Assembly: GCA_964567685.1 (NCBI GenBank)
Contig: CAZMNO010000048.1
Location: 1-27,188 of the forward strand
Direction of reading: 5' to 3'
DNA length: 27,188 bases
Source: UBA5972 sp964567685
Lineage (GTDB): Bacteria; Pseudomonadota; Alphaproteobacteria; Rhodobacterales; Rhodobacteraceae
Of the stretch, positions 1 through 7,467 are shown piece after piece. Made by a program: the position numbers and the translations under genes. A model generated the notes under the pieces. The model was not told the origin of the DNA. It ran no database searches and worked only from the letters and a program-made list of their open reading frames with translations. Positions within the stretch are counted from its first letter, which is position 1; every line of letters starts with the position of its first letter.

Positions 1-10
1 CACTTAACCA

Positions 11-38
11 AACCCGCGCGCTTGCGTCAGAGCGGGTT
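11..38. terminator. Inverted repeat downstream of the amide-transport operon, possible terminator
   Basis: AACCCGC at 11-17 and GCGGGTT at 32-38 form a perfect 7-bp inverted repeat with a 14-base loop. It lies about 60 bases past the stop of the last gene of the minus-strand operon. No clear T-run follows on the minus strand (the next bases read TGGTTAAG), so an intrinsic terminator is only possible. It could equally be a protein site or serve a gene outside the window. Confidence 0.3.
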
Positions 39-99
39 CACTAAACGCTTACGATTGATGGCGAACAGCCCCAATTCATCACCCGCGAGATATTGGGGA

Positions 100-783
100 T
101 CATAGCGACAATACTTCTCTTATTTCCTTGGTGGAGACCTCGTGTGATGCTTTGTTCATGATTACTCTACCCGCATCGAGTCCGAGAAACAGGTCAGAGA
201 TGTTAGTCAAAAAACTCAGGTTCTGTTCGCATAAGAGGACCCCGATCCCAGCCGCGACCCGTTCCTTCAGACAGTCAGCCATATGATCGATGTTTTCTGG
301 CTGAACACCTTCCGATGGTTCGTCCAGAACAATAATCTTTGTGTCTTCGATCATAGCCCGGACAAATGCCAAGATTTTCCTCTCACCTCCGGACATAGTT
401 CCGGCGGGTTGATCCAGTCGCTCGGCCAATCTGGGAAATCTGTCGAAGTATCGATCCGGGTTTTCCCGGTTTTGCCCGAGATTCAGGTTTTCCCTGACGG
501 TCAGATCGTCGAAGACCATGGATGTTTGCGGCATGTATCCGATACCAAGGTGCCTCCTGGCATGGGCAGCATGGTTGCCGATAGGATGTCCATGCAGGTA
601 GATTTCACCCTTGGTCGCGGAAAGCCCACCTTGGACCATTCGGGCCAGGGTGGTTTTGCCAACGCCGTTTCGACCGAACACACCAAGTACACCACCAGCC
701 TCGATCCGGGCGGACACGTCAAAGAGGACGTTCGTGTCCCGATACCCTCCGGTCAGGTTCTTGATTTCCAGAAGTGCGGTCAT
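100..783 (-). CDS. Branched-chain-amino-acid/urea-type ABC transporter ATPase (LivF/UrtE-like)
   Basis: A 227-residue cytoplasmic ATPase, the second nucleotide-binding subunit of a HAAT-family importer. Visible motifs are Walker A GRNGVGKT (37-44), a Q-loop at Gln86, signature MSGGE (130-134) and Walker B IIVLDEP (150-156). The H-loop position reads LLCEQN, with Gln187 instead of His, which is normal for LivF/UrtE ATPases. Length is close to the usual 230-240. The start ATG overlaps the stop of the upstream permease-ATPase fusion by 4 bp (ATGA), so translation is probably coupled. It is the last gene of the operon. The gene symbol is left empty because the substrate is unknown; the amidase in the operon suggests an amide or a urea-like compound. 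Confidence 0.9.
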   Translation of the reverse strand: MTALLEIKNLTGGYRDTNVLFDVSARIEAGGVLGVFGRNGVGKTTLARMVQGGLSATKGEIYLHGHPIGNHAAHARRHLGIGYMPQTSMVFDDLTVRENLNLGQNRENPDRYFDRFPRLAERLDQPAGTMSGGERKILAFVRAMIEDTKIIVLDEPSEGVQPENIDHMADCLKERVAAGIGVLLCEQNLSFLTNISDLFLGLDAGRVIMNKASHEVSTKEIREVLSL

Positions 784-2525
784 TTCGTACCCCCAGCGTA
801 GACGGCCTGAACCTCAGGGTTGCCTCGAACCTTTTTGAACGTGTCGAATGCCAGGACCTGGCCCAGATGCAGGACGAGCACCTTGTCAGAAATCGCTTCA
901 ACGATGCTCATGTCATGTTCGATTACGATGACCAACCCGCCAGTATCCGCCTGGTATTCCCGGACCAGATTGGTCATCAGAGCCGTCTCATCGGGGGACA
1001 GTCCTGCACAGGGTTCGTCCAGCAGCAGAACCGTTGGTTCAGCGGCGATGGTCATAGCGTATTCCAGGAATTGCCGATGTCCCTGAGGCAAGTGTTCGAC
1101 CGGTTGACTGAGTTCCTCCTGAAGTGGAACCGAGGGGTGCTTCAGAAGTTCCGAAAGAGGTTTTGATCGCCACCGGAAAGTCGATTGAAAGAACAGATCA
1201 ATCGGTTTTGCCCGATTTGCCATCATGGCAATTGCCAGATTCTCGGACACGCTCATGGAAAAGAACACCGATGGTACTTGCAGCTTTCTCCCTATCCCAC
1301 TTGCAAGAGCTTTATGAGGTGGTCTGGAATCAATCCTGGCTTCTCCCAGTGAGATACTCCCACCAGTCAGGTGGAGGTTGCCAGTGATGGTATTAAGGGC
1401 ACTGGTTTTGCCTGCCCCGTTTGGCCCGATGATACTGATAATGCCCGTGGCGGGTGTTTCGAATGAAATACCGTTCAGGATACGGACGACACCAATACTT
1501 AGTTGAACATCGTCAAACCGAAGCGGAACATTCTCTTCGTGGTTGTTCACCCGTGAAACGCTTTTTTCTGGTTGTGGCTCCATGAGTTTTTTCGGCCAGA
1601 AACGCCGGAAGGCAGTTTCCAACAATTCAGCGATCCCACCGGGGGCTTTCAGCACCACGAGAATGAAGGCGATGGCCATCAGTAGTTCCCAGTACGGGAA
1701 GCTGTCCCGCAACTCGGCAGAGGCCCAACCCACTATTACGGCTCCGATCAATGGGCCAAGCACATGAAAACGGCCTCCCACAGCGGTGAGAATGACCATC
1801 TCAGCGGAAAGGGCAAATCCCGTCGAAGTTGGTGTCACGATACCTTGGTGCGACGCAAACAATCCCCCGGCCAATGCGGCAATGACTGCGGAAAACGCAA
1901 AGACCGCACCCTTGATGGCGTGGGTTGGGAACCCAAGCAGTTGCAGCCGGGGTTCGTTATCGGCGACGGCCCGGGCGATCAGGTTTACCGGAAGCCTGTT
2001 CAGGACGAACAGAAGCAAGCTGACCACAACGGTCGCGGCGACAATGACGTAGTAGAGCCCTCCGAAAGGATCGAGGCCCCCGAGGCCGCTGAAACCACTC
2101 AGCCCATTGAAGCCTCCGGTCAGGTTGGTCGCCGTCCCCGCAAGCTGTTCCGCAATCATCACGAGGGCCAGTGTGATCAAGGAGAAATACGGCCCGCTCT
2201 CGTTTCGGCCACGAAAGATGAGCGTTGCCAGAAGAAAAGCAATTGCAGCCATGGCGGATAAAGCAGCGACGGCCAGGAACAGGTCCAGGAATAAGCCCCC
2301 TTCGGCTTTCAGCGTAATAGCCGTGACATAGGCTGCGATGCCAAAAAACAGGGCCTGTCCAAGCGGCAAGACGCCAGTCTTCCCCCAGAGAAAGCCGATC
2401 CCCTGGGCCGCAATACCATAAATCAGGTAAAGCCCGATCTGGTAGGCTGTGAAATCCCCGAAGAGTTCTGGGATTAGCAGAAGGATCGCCAGAAGCAGAC
2501 TAACGGGAAGAAGAACGGATGCCAT
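780..2525 (-). CDS. Fused ABC permease-ATPase (LivM-LivG type)
   Basis: A 581-residue fusion. Residues 1 to about 305 are a hydrophobic LivM/UrtC-type permease with many membrane segments, including the LivM-like stretch GKTGVLPLGQALFFGIAAY (48-66). A linker at about 306-335 leads to a LivG/UrtD-type ATPase with Walker A GPNGAGKTS (367-375), Walker B VLLLDEP (499-505) and H-loop His537 (IEHD). The signature position reads LPQGHRQ (479-485) rather than LSGGQ. LivG/UrtD proteins often deviate here, but this is far from consensus. The gene overlaps the end of the upstream livH-like gene by 26 bp and the livF-like gene by 4 bp. Permease-ATPase fusions are known in this transporter family. No separate livM or livG is present, so this protein supplies both roles. 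Confidence 0.9.
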   Translation of the reverse strand: MASVLLPVSLLLAILLLIPELFGDFTAYQIGLYLIYGIAAQGIGFLWGKTGVLPLGQALFFGIAAYVTAITLKAEGGLFLDLFLAVAALSAMAAIAFLLATLIFRGRNESGPYFSLITLALVMIAEQLAGTATNLTGGFNGLSGFSGLGGLDPFGGLYYVIVAATVVVSLLLFVLNRLPVNLIARAVADNEPRLQLLGFPTHAIKGAVFAFSAVIAALAGGLFASHQGIVTPTSTGFALSAEMVILTAVGGRFHVLGPLIGAVIVGWASAELRDSFPYWELLMAIAFILVVLKAPGGIAELLETAFRRFWPKKLMEPQPEKSVSRVNNHEENVPLRFDDVQLSIGVVRILNGISFETPATGIISIIGPNGAGKTSALNTITGNLHLTGGSISLGEARIDSRPPHKALASGIGRKLQVPSVFFSMSVSENLAIAMMANRAKPIDLFFQSTFRWRSKPLSELLKHPSVPLQEELSQPVEHLPQGHRQFLEYAMTIAAEPTVLLLDEPCAGLSPDETALMTNLVREYQADTGGLVIVIEHDMSIVEAISDKVLVLHLGQVLAFDTFKKVRGNPEVQAVYAGGTK

Positions 2526-3348
2526 CGGGTTTCAGCCAGAGAAAGAGAATGGAAAGGGTCAGTACCGCCAGATACCCATAGGTCTGACTCGCGATTGCCC
2601 CGAGGAATGACTGAGTGCCTGCAATGATCCCGGCACCAATCCCAAGCCCTTCGAGACTACCAAGTCCGCCAACGACAAGGGCGAAGAACGAACGGATCAG
2701 ATAATCGAGGCCCATCATCGGTTCAATCCGGATGGTTGGTGCCAGTATCAACCCGGCCAGTCCGGCAGTGCAGCAGCCAAAGACAAATGCTCCGGCAGAA
2801 AGTCGAGCTGTATTGATCCCAATTGCCTCGGCCAAATCCGGGTTGCCGACCATTGCTTTGATCTGGGTTGCCACCTTTGATCTGGTGTTCCACCAGTATA
2901 GGCCCGCAAACGCCAGAACGATGCCGATGATCACTGCAACACGGTATGCGGGATAGTCTGCCCCAAGGATGTTTGCCGTCCCGGTTATGGGTGGGCTAAC
3001 CGATTGGTAGCCACGACCAAAGAGCAGTTCCACGGCCTCCCGGAGAAGAATGGCGATACCCCAGGTGGCCAGAAGGCTGTCAAACATCCTTCCATAAAGG
3101 TGTCGAATAATTGTCCTCTCAAGGGCGTAAGCAACGATTGCCACCGTCACCAGGCACACCGGGAGTTGCAGCCATCCCGGCAAACCCAATGACGTTGTGA
3201 TGACCGGGGCATAGGCCCCGATCATCACGAATTCCCCATGTGCCATGTTCATGATCCTGAGCTTGCCGAACACGATGGCAAGCCCCAGGGCGATCAGAGC
3301 TAAAGTGCTGATCTGCCAAGCCAGGTTCAGGAGGAGGACTGACGACAT
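2500..3348 (-). CDS. Branched-chain-amino-acid/urea-type ABC permease (LivH/UrtB-like)
   Basis: A 282-residue integral membrane protein, one of the two permease halves of the importer. The ATG at 3348 gives MSSVLLLNLAWQIST and the usual LivH N-terminus. A longer reading from 3432 adds 28 hydrophilic residues that overlap the binding-protein gene and are unlikely to be used. Family hallmarks include LRIMNMAHGEFVMIGAYA near the N-terminus, the acidic-basic loop around EAIGINTARLSAGAFVFG, and a glycine-rich GGLGSLEGLGIGAGII near the C-terminus. It begins just 10 bp after the substrate-binding protein gene ends and overlaps the next gene by 26 bp. This tight packing indicates one transcript with its neighbours. 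Confidence 0.9.
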   Translation of the reverse strand: MSSVLLLNLAWQISTLALIALGLAIVFGKLRIMNMAHGEFVMIGAYAPVITTSLGLPGWLQLPVCLVTVAIVAYALERTIIRHLYGRMFDSLLATWGIAILLREAVELLFGRGYQSVSPPITGTANILGADYPAYRVAVIIGIVLAFAGLYWWNTRSKVATQIKAMVGNPDLAEAIGINTARLSAGAFVFGCCTAGLAGLILAPTIRIEPMMGLDYLIRSFFALVVGGLGSLEGLGIGAGIIAGTQSFLGAIASQTYGYLAVLTLSILFLWLKPDGIRSSSR

Positions 3349-3358
3349 GGGCGGGAGA

Positions 3359-4507
3359 TCAGTCTGAGCAGGCTTCGGATGACGCCACGCTGTCAAACGA
3401 CGTGACGACATTGAAGGCCCCACCGCTGCCATCAGCGAGATAGATCGTCTGGGCCATATGACGCCCGGTCAGGGTGTTGTCGCCACGTGGGGTGCTCCAG
3501 GTGGTGCCCTCTGCTGCTGCATCCATTGCTGCAACGTCCAGACTTCCTGCCTTGTTGGCGAGAGCGGCCAAAAGCATCAGACCTTCGTATGCCGACTGAC
3601 CAAGACCGTTCAAAGCCGGAGCATCTGTCCCAAACGCAGCCGAATAGTCAGTTGCAAAAGATGCCGCAGCCTCGGTTTTGATTGAGGCAAAGTATCCAGA
3701 GGACGAGAACAGCCGATCTGCGTTGTCGGCACCGATACCGCCAAGGGTGTTTTCCTCGATCAATGTACCGAGACGGATGGCTTGGTCATCCAGACCAAAA
3801 CCGGCAAAGCTGACGTTGAAACCAACAGAACCACCGCCCACGAGTGTGATCAGTACCGCGTCTGCACCGCTTTCTTTGATGCGTTGAAGCGACGAGTCGA
3901 ACTCGGAAACTGTGAAGGGTAGGTATTCTTCACCAACGACTTCACCGCCTGCATCGGCAATGTAGCCTTTCGCAAGGGCATTGGTATCGCGGGGCCAATT
4001 GTAGTCATGCCCAATCAGATACCACTTCGACACACCTTCTTTTTCTGCCAAATAAGGGATAACCGGAGCAAGCTGCTGGCTTGGCGTTTCACCGGTAATG
4101 TAAAGACCGTTCGCACAGGAATTACCTTCGTAAACCGGTGTGTAAACATACGGGACCTGGCCATTGAAACGCCCAATAAGGGCTTCCCGAACCGCCGAGT
4201 CATGCATGCCGACGAAAGCTTTAACACCTTCACCTTTCCACAAACGCAGTGCGGCCTGAGCAGCCTCAGCCGGGGGAACACCAACATCAGCGAAGATCAG
4301 TTCGATCTGTTCACCGTTGATACCGCCACTTGCATTAATCTTCTCTGCGGCAAGTGTTGCTGAATTCCGCGTGGATGGTCCGAAGAGGCCCGCAGGACCA
4401 CTGTCAGGTACAAGCACGCCAACCTTGATATCGGCAACAGCCGATACGGTTCCGAGTGTCAGGGCCACCGTGGCACTGGACAATAGTTTCGTTGTCTTTT
4501 TCAACAT
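3359..4507 (-). CDS. Periplasmic amide/urea-type substrate-binding protein (Peripla_BP_5 family)
   Basis: A 382-residue ABC solute-binding protein. The start at 4507 is supported by an AGGGAGA ribosome site directly upstream. The N-terminus is a signal peptide: Lys-rich MLKKTTK, a hydrophobic core, then a probable cut after SAVA near residue 24. The mature part begins IKVGVLVPDSGPAGLFGPS, typical of the AmiC/UrtA/FmdD branch (amide sensor, urea and short-amide binding proteins) rather than LivJ. Further resemblance is in EEYLPFTVSEFDSSLQRIKE, matching the lobe-linking region of UrtA/AmiC. The upstream neighbour is an amidase, so the ligand is probably an amide or its product. The exact ligand cannot be read from sequence. 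Confidence 0.87.
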   Translation of the reverse strand: MLKKTTKLLSSATVALTLGTVSAVADIKVGVLVPDSGPAGLFGPSTRNSATLAAEKINASGGINGEQIELIFADVGVPPAEAAQAALRLWKGEGVKAFVGMHDSAVREALIGRFNGQVPYVYTPVYEGNSCANGLYITGETPSQQLAPVIPYLAEKEGVSKWYLIGHDYNWPRDTNALAKGYIADAGGEVVGEEYLPFTVSEFDSSLQRIKESGADAVLITLVGGGSVGFNVSFAGFGLDDQAIRLGTLIEENTLGGIGADNADRLFSSSGYFASIKTEAAASFATDYSAAFGTDAPALNGLGQSAYEGLMLLAALANKAGSLDVAAMDAAAEGTTWSTPRGDNTLTGRHMAQTIYLADGSGGAFNVVTSFDSVASSEACSD

Positions 4508-4536
4508 GAAGTTTCTCCCTTTGTTGAAATTGGCGT

Positions 4537-5919
4537 CTATTGCGCCATTGCTTTTTCTGCTGCCCTTGCCAGGGCCAGCAGCAACCGGTCCATTCCTGGT
4601 AGGGCATCGAATTCGATCCCGACCGGAAGGCCCGACTTGATGGGACATGGAAGCGAAATGCCGGGGGCCCCGACATTCGATCCCAGATCGGTGTTACGGA
4701 TGTAGGTCGGAAAGGTCGGAACCTGTTCACCGTTCAAGGTGACAGTCTCGTCCTCACCGATGGGTCTTGCTGGCAATGGTGTCGTCGGGAAGACGATTGC
4801 GTCGAGTCCATGCTCTTCGAAGACCTGGCCATATATCTGCCGCATGGCTGGGCGATGCACATCCATCGCTGCCCTGTATGCTGCTTCTGGCATGGCCTCA
4901 TCGCCAAGCTGACTGCCGATGGCCCCAGCAACATCCGGAGAACCAATGCCCGCCACCAGTGTATCGAACGAAACGTCGGGTGCATGCTCGGCCAGATAGG
5001 CGGGAAGATCACGCATGACCTCGTAAAAAACTACCGGGAAACTGAAGGCTTCATTATGAGGCCAGATCGGCTCAAAACTGACTTCGACCAGCTTTGCACC
5101 TGCGGCTGACAAAACCGAGAGTTGGTCATCCACGACTTTGGCAACCACCGGATCAAGATTATCGAAGAGCATCTGTCTGGGAACACCCAGCGTCACATTC
5201 GCCAGATCGATGTTGGCAACTTCGGTGCCGTCGCCTGACAGAACACCGTCAAACAAAACTATATCTCGGACACTCCGGGCAATCGATCCGACCGTGTCAC
5301 GGGTGTGAGAGATAGGAATGACACCGTCACCATCATAACGCCCAGATGTCGGGCGGAAACCGATGACCCCACATAAAGCAGCCGGGATGCGGCAAGACCC
5401 GCCTGTGTCAGTGCCAAGCCCGGCGGGGAATATCCCTGCTGCGATTGCAGCGGCAGTCCCACCTGATGATCCACCTGGGATCATTGTCGGGTCTGTTGGA
5501 TTTCGGACCGCACCGGTAACCGCATTATTGGAGGTAATCCCGAATGCCAGTTCGTGCATCCCGGCCTTGGCCCCAATAAAACCACCTGCCGAGTTTATCC
5601 GCTGTATTGCCCCGGCATCTGTAGCCGGAGTGTGGTCAAGAAGAGCACTTGTGCCGCCCGATGTGGGATAGGTTGTTGTATTGATGTTGTCCTTGGCAAC
5701 GACAGGAAGGCCCGATAACGCAGCGTCAGGGTAGTTCTCATGGGCTTCAGTTGCTGCCCGGACCACATAGTTTGCGTCGAAATTCTGTAACGCATTCAGG
5801 TCCGCCCGTTTCGCAACCCGATCTGCCAAAGCTTCCGCATATTCAGCCGCTGATAGCGATCCGTCTTTGATAGCAGCTACCGCAGCCGTTGCATCCAAAC
5901 GCTCCAAATTCAGCGTCAT
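4537..5919 (-). CDS. Amidase-signature hydrolase, indoleacetamide/mandelamide hydrolase-like
   Basis: A 460-residue cytoplasmic amidase that hydrolyses a carboxamide to acid and ammonia. The Ser-cisSer-Lys triad is intact: Lys76 in PVVAKDNI, cis-Ser151 in GGSSGGT, and nucleophile Ser175 in GTDTGGSCRIPAALCG. The stretches MHELAFGITSNN and GRYDGDGVIPISHTRDTVG resemble indoleacetamide and mandelamide hydrolases more than GatA or allophanate hydrolase, so an aryl-acetamide-type substrate is plausible but not proved. The start at 5919 has a strong GGGAGGCGAG ribosome site immediately upstream; the open frame extends 65 codons further but lacks support. It lies between the LuxR regulator and the binding-protein gene in the same orientation, which suggests uptake and cleavage of an imported amide. 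Confidence 0.9.
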   Translation of the reverse strand: MTLNLERLDATAAVAAIKDGSLSAAEYAEALADRVAKRADLNALQNFDANYVVRAATEAHENYPDAALSGLPVVAKDNINTTTYPTSGGTSALLDHTPATDAGAIQRINSAGGFIGAKAGMHELAFGITSNNAVTGAVRNPTDPTMIPGGSSGGTAAAIAAGIFPAGLGTDTGGSCRIPAALCGVIGFRPTSGRYDGDGVIPISHTRDTVGSIARSVRDIVLFDGVLSGDGTEVANIDLANVTLGVPRQMLFDNLDPVVAKVVDDQLSVLSAAGAKLVEVSFEPIWPHNEAFSFPVVFYEVMRDLPAYLAEHAPDVSFDTLVAGIGSPDVAGAIGSQLGDEAMPEAAYRAAMDVHRPAMRQIYGQVFEEHGLDAIVFPTTPLPARPIGEDETVTLNGEQVPTFPTYIRNTDLGSNVGAPGISLPCPIKSGLPVGIEFDALPGMDRLLLALARAAEKAMAQ

Positions 5920-5977
5920 TCTCGCCTCCCTGATGATTGAGAGACAGGATAGAAACTGAAGGGTTAGATTCCTATCA

Positions 5978-6766
5978 TCACAAATGATGATTTTTCTCAG
6001 CCAGGAACTGGGCCAGTTGGGTGCGACGGTTGAGGCCCGATTTTCTGAATATGGACGCGATGTGAGACCTGAGCGTGGGTTTGGAAAACCCCAGCTTTCC
6101 GCAAATCTCGTCATCGGTCAGACCCGTGACCAGAAGGTCCGCAACCTCGGCTTCCCTGACCGTAAAACCCAGATCATCCGCTATTTGAGCGAACCTGAGC
6201 GAAGGCATTTGCTCCACAGCACTCTGGGCTCGAATGAGGGCGTTGACGAGGCTTGGCCCAACGGCATCCACGATCTGGGCATCTCTGGGCGTGAAATCTT
6301 CCCTGTTTGCTCCCCGCCAAATCCTTAGATCACCAATATTGTCACCCTGGTCATACGCAAAGAAATTCATGCCATAGCAAAGACCATCCTGCTTCAGGAA
6401 ATCATTGAAGAACTCGGTCCGAACCAACCGATCATGCCTCATGACCTCGCTGACAGGTGTGGCTTTCTTTCGCTTTTGTAGAGTTGGAGTGATCGGGTCG
6501 TGGAACTGGAAGTAGCTTTCGTACCGGCGAAGGTTGTCATCAGTCATATTGATCTGGACGCAAGAAACAAATTTCTGAGAATCTTCGTCCCAGACATATG
6601 AAGCGAAATAATCCGCCTTGAGGAGATCAAGCATCTTCTGACCCACACGCCGCCGGACCTCGGAATGGTCAAACACACCACTCAGGTCACGCATGATCGA
6701 AAAGATCAATTCGGCTTCTTCGTCGGTTAGATTCACGGTCTCTGGCTTTCTGCATCGACACCACAT
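5978..6766 (-). CDS. LuxR-family transcriptional regulator (operon regulator)
   Basis: A protein of about 262 residues from the ATG at 6766. The open frame continues upstream to 6946 but that part is Cys-rich, unstructured and runs through repeats. The C-terminal 60 residues are a LuxR/GerE helix-turn-helix (VREAEVADLLVTGLTDDEIC, then KPTLRSHIASIFRKSGLNRR). The N-terminal 180 residues look like the GAF/autoinducer-domain-like sensor common in 'solo' LuxR proteins, with a YESYFQFHDPITP motif. No response-regulator receiver domain is present. The ligand is unknown; an amide handled by the operon is the simplest guess. It is followed after 58 bp by the amidase gene in the same direction, so it probably heads and controls the amide operon. 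The start is uncertain because no strong ribosome site is seen. Confidence 0.8.
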   Translation of the reverse strand: MWCRCRKPETVNLTDEEAELIFSIMRDLSGVFDHSEVRRRVGQKMLDLLKADYFASYVWDEDSQKFVSCVQINMTDDNLRRYESYFQFHDPITPTLQKRKKATPVSEVMRHDRLVRTEFFNDFLKQDGLCYGMNFFAYDQGDNIGDLRIWRGANREDFTPRDAQIVDAVGPSLVNALIRAQSAVEQMPSLRFAQIADDLGFTVREAEVADLLVTGLTDDEICGKLGFSKPTLRSHIASIFRKSGLNRRTQLAQFLAEKNHHL

Positions 6767-6800
6767 TGTTCCAGTTCTCAGTGAAACGAGCAAGTTTGTA

Positions 6801-6829
6801 TCTATACGTGCTGATCTGCTAACTGTCGG
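6801..6829 (-). promoter_or_regulatory. Candidate promoter for the LuxR/amidase operon
   Basis: On the minus strand a TATAGA -10-like hexamer (6801-6806) is separated by 17 bp from a CCGACA -35-like hexamer (6824-6829). Transcription would start about 30 bases before the LuxR gene ATG at 6766, giving a normal short leader. Both hexamers match the sigma-70 consensus at only four of six positions. Confidence 0.33.
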
Positions 6830-6878
6830 GTCAATAGTGCTGCGGTACACAAAGAAGCACATATATTCGTGGAATCCC

Positions 6879-6900
6879 CGCAATGAAACCGCAATGAAAC
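6879..6900. repeat. Tandem 11-bp direct repeat upstream of the LuxR gene
   Basis: CGCAATGAAAC occurs twice back to back (6879-6889 and 6890-6900), exactly one helical turn apart. It lies about 50 bp upstream of the candidate -35 of the LuxR/amidase operon. Identical half-sites one turn apart are typical of activator binding, so this may be the LuxR-type regulator's site. It could also be chance duplication. Confidence 0.5.
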
Positions 6901-6948
6901 AACACAACTCGAACGAAATCACCGAAACAGAATCCCAATAAAACAAGG

Positions 6949-6977
6949 GTTTTCAGATTATTGAAAACTCTGAAAAC
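6949..6977. repeat. Cluster of GTTTTCA/TGAAAAC heptamers beside the tRNA-Pro remnant
   Basis: Three copies of one heptamer occur in 29 bases: GTTTTCA at 6949-6955, and its inverse TGAAAAC at 6962-6968 and 6971-6977. The first and third extend to a perfect 9-bp inverted repeat, GTTTTCAGA (6949-6957) and TCTGAAAAC (6969-6977). The cluster ends 1 bp before the tRNA-Pro-derived repeat. It could be a recombinase or excisionase arm site, or a regulator site. Confidence 0.5.
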
Positions 6978-6978
6978 G

Positions 6979-7027
6979 CCTTCGGGAGGCAGGGGCCGGA
7001 GGTTCGAATCCTCTCACTCCGACCAAT
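6979..7027 (+). repeat. Left copy of 49-bp direct repeat: 3' half of tRNA-Pro(CGG), att-like
   Basis: This 49-bp stretch is identical to 13444-13492. It reads as the 3' part of a tRNA-Pro(CGG): anticodon loop TTCGGGA, anticodon-stem strand GGCAG, T-arm GGAGG-TTCGAAT-CCTCT, acceptor strand CACTCCG, discriminator A and encoded CCA. The upstream bases do not form the D-arm or the 5' acceptor strand CGGAGTG, so this is not a functional tRNA gene. A 3'-end tRNA fragment in direct repeat is the usual trace of integration at a tRNA gene by a tyrosine recombinase. Confidence 0.88.
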
Positions 7028-7467
7028 TAAAACAGAGACTTACGCAACATTTCGAGCCTCCCGTTGAGAATATTGTCTCGTATTTGTCTCGGCGAAAGGG
7101 TTAATTCCCAGCGGATTTAGGAACTTCGGTTAGGTCTGAAAATGCCCGACCTATCCCCCGAAGAACCCGCTCCAAGCGGCAAATCCGACATTGATGCACG
7201 GTGTAGAGAATAACCGGAACGGAGCCCCTTTCTGACAAATGCCGCAGGATCAACGAACTGGTGCGAAGCGGTTGATAATTGCCATTCCCCGTTACCACCA
7301 ACTTTCTCAATTGAGGGTAGTGAACCCTGACGTAGCTTTTACATTTCTACCTATTTGCCATGAAAGAAGACTTCCACTGCCAAACCGATTGTACCATTCT
7401 CAATCGGCTAACGTGGGAAGGCATCGGCGGTTTGAAACGATCCGTAAAACAACTTGCAGCGAACGGT
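7028..7467. other. Non-coding spacer between the att-like repeat and the GntR gene
   Basis: About 440 bp with no convincing gene. A 69-codon minus-strand reading at 7101-7310 has no recognisable domain or ribosome site. Two TTGTCTCG octamers occur at 7073-7080 and 7084-7091, 11 bp apart. The rest looks like decayed sequence. No integrase fragment is recognisable next to the tRNA-Pro remnant. Confidence 0.6.
7073..7091 (+). repeat. Two TTGTCTCG iterons just inside the left att-like repeat
   Basis: TTGTCTCG is present at 7073-7080 and again at 7084-7091, in the same orientation and one helical turn apart, starting 46 bp inside the left 49-bp repeat. A third copy in the same orientation lies at 13314-13321, inside the right-hand repeat. 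Short iterated octamers inside att boundaries are what integrase arm-type sites look like, but no integrase gene is present to test this. Confidence 0.4.

Noticed and set aside
6979..7024. Functional tRNA-Pro gene
   Set aside because: The 5' acceptor strand and D-arm are missing at both copies, so these are fragments only.
7101..7310. 69-codon minus-strand frame in the spacer after the left tRNA-Pro repeat
   Set aside because: Considered as an integrase fragment, but no catalytic Arg, His-X-X-Arg or Tyr motif is present and there is no ribosome site.
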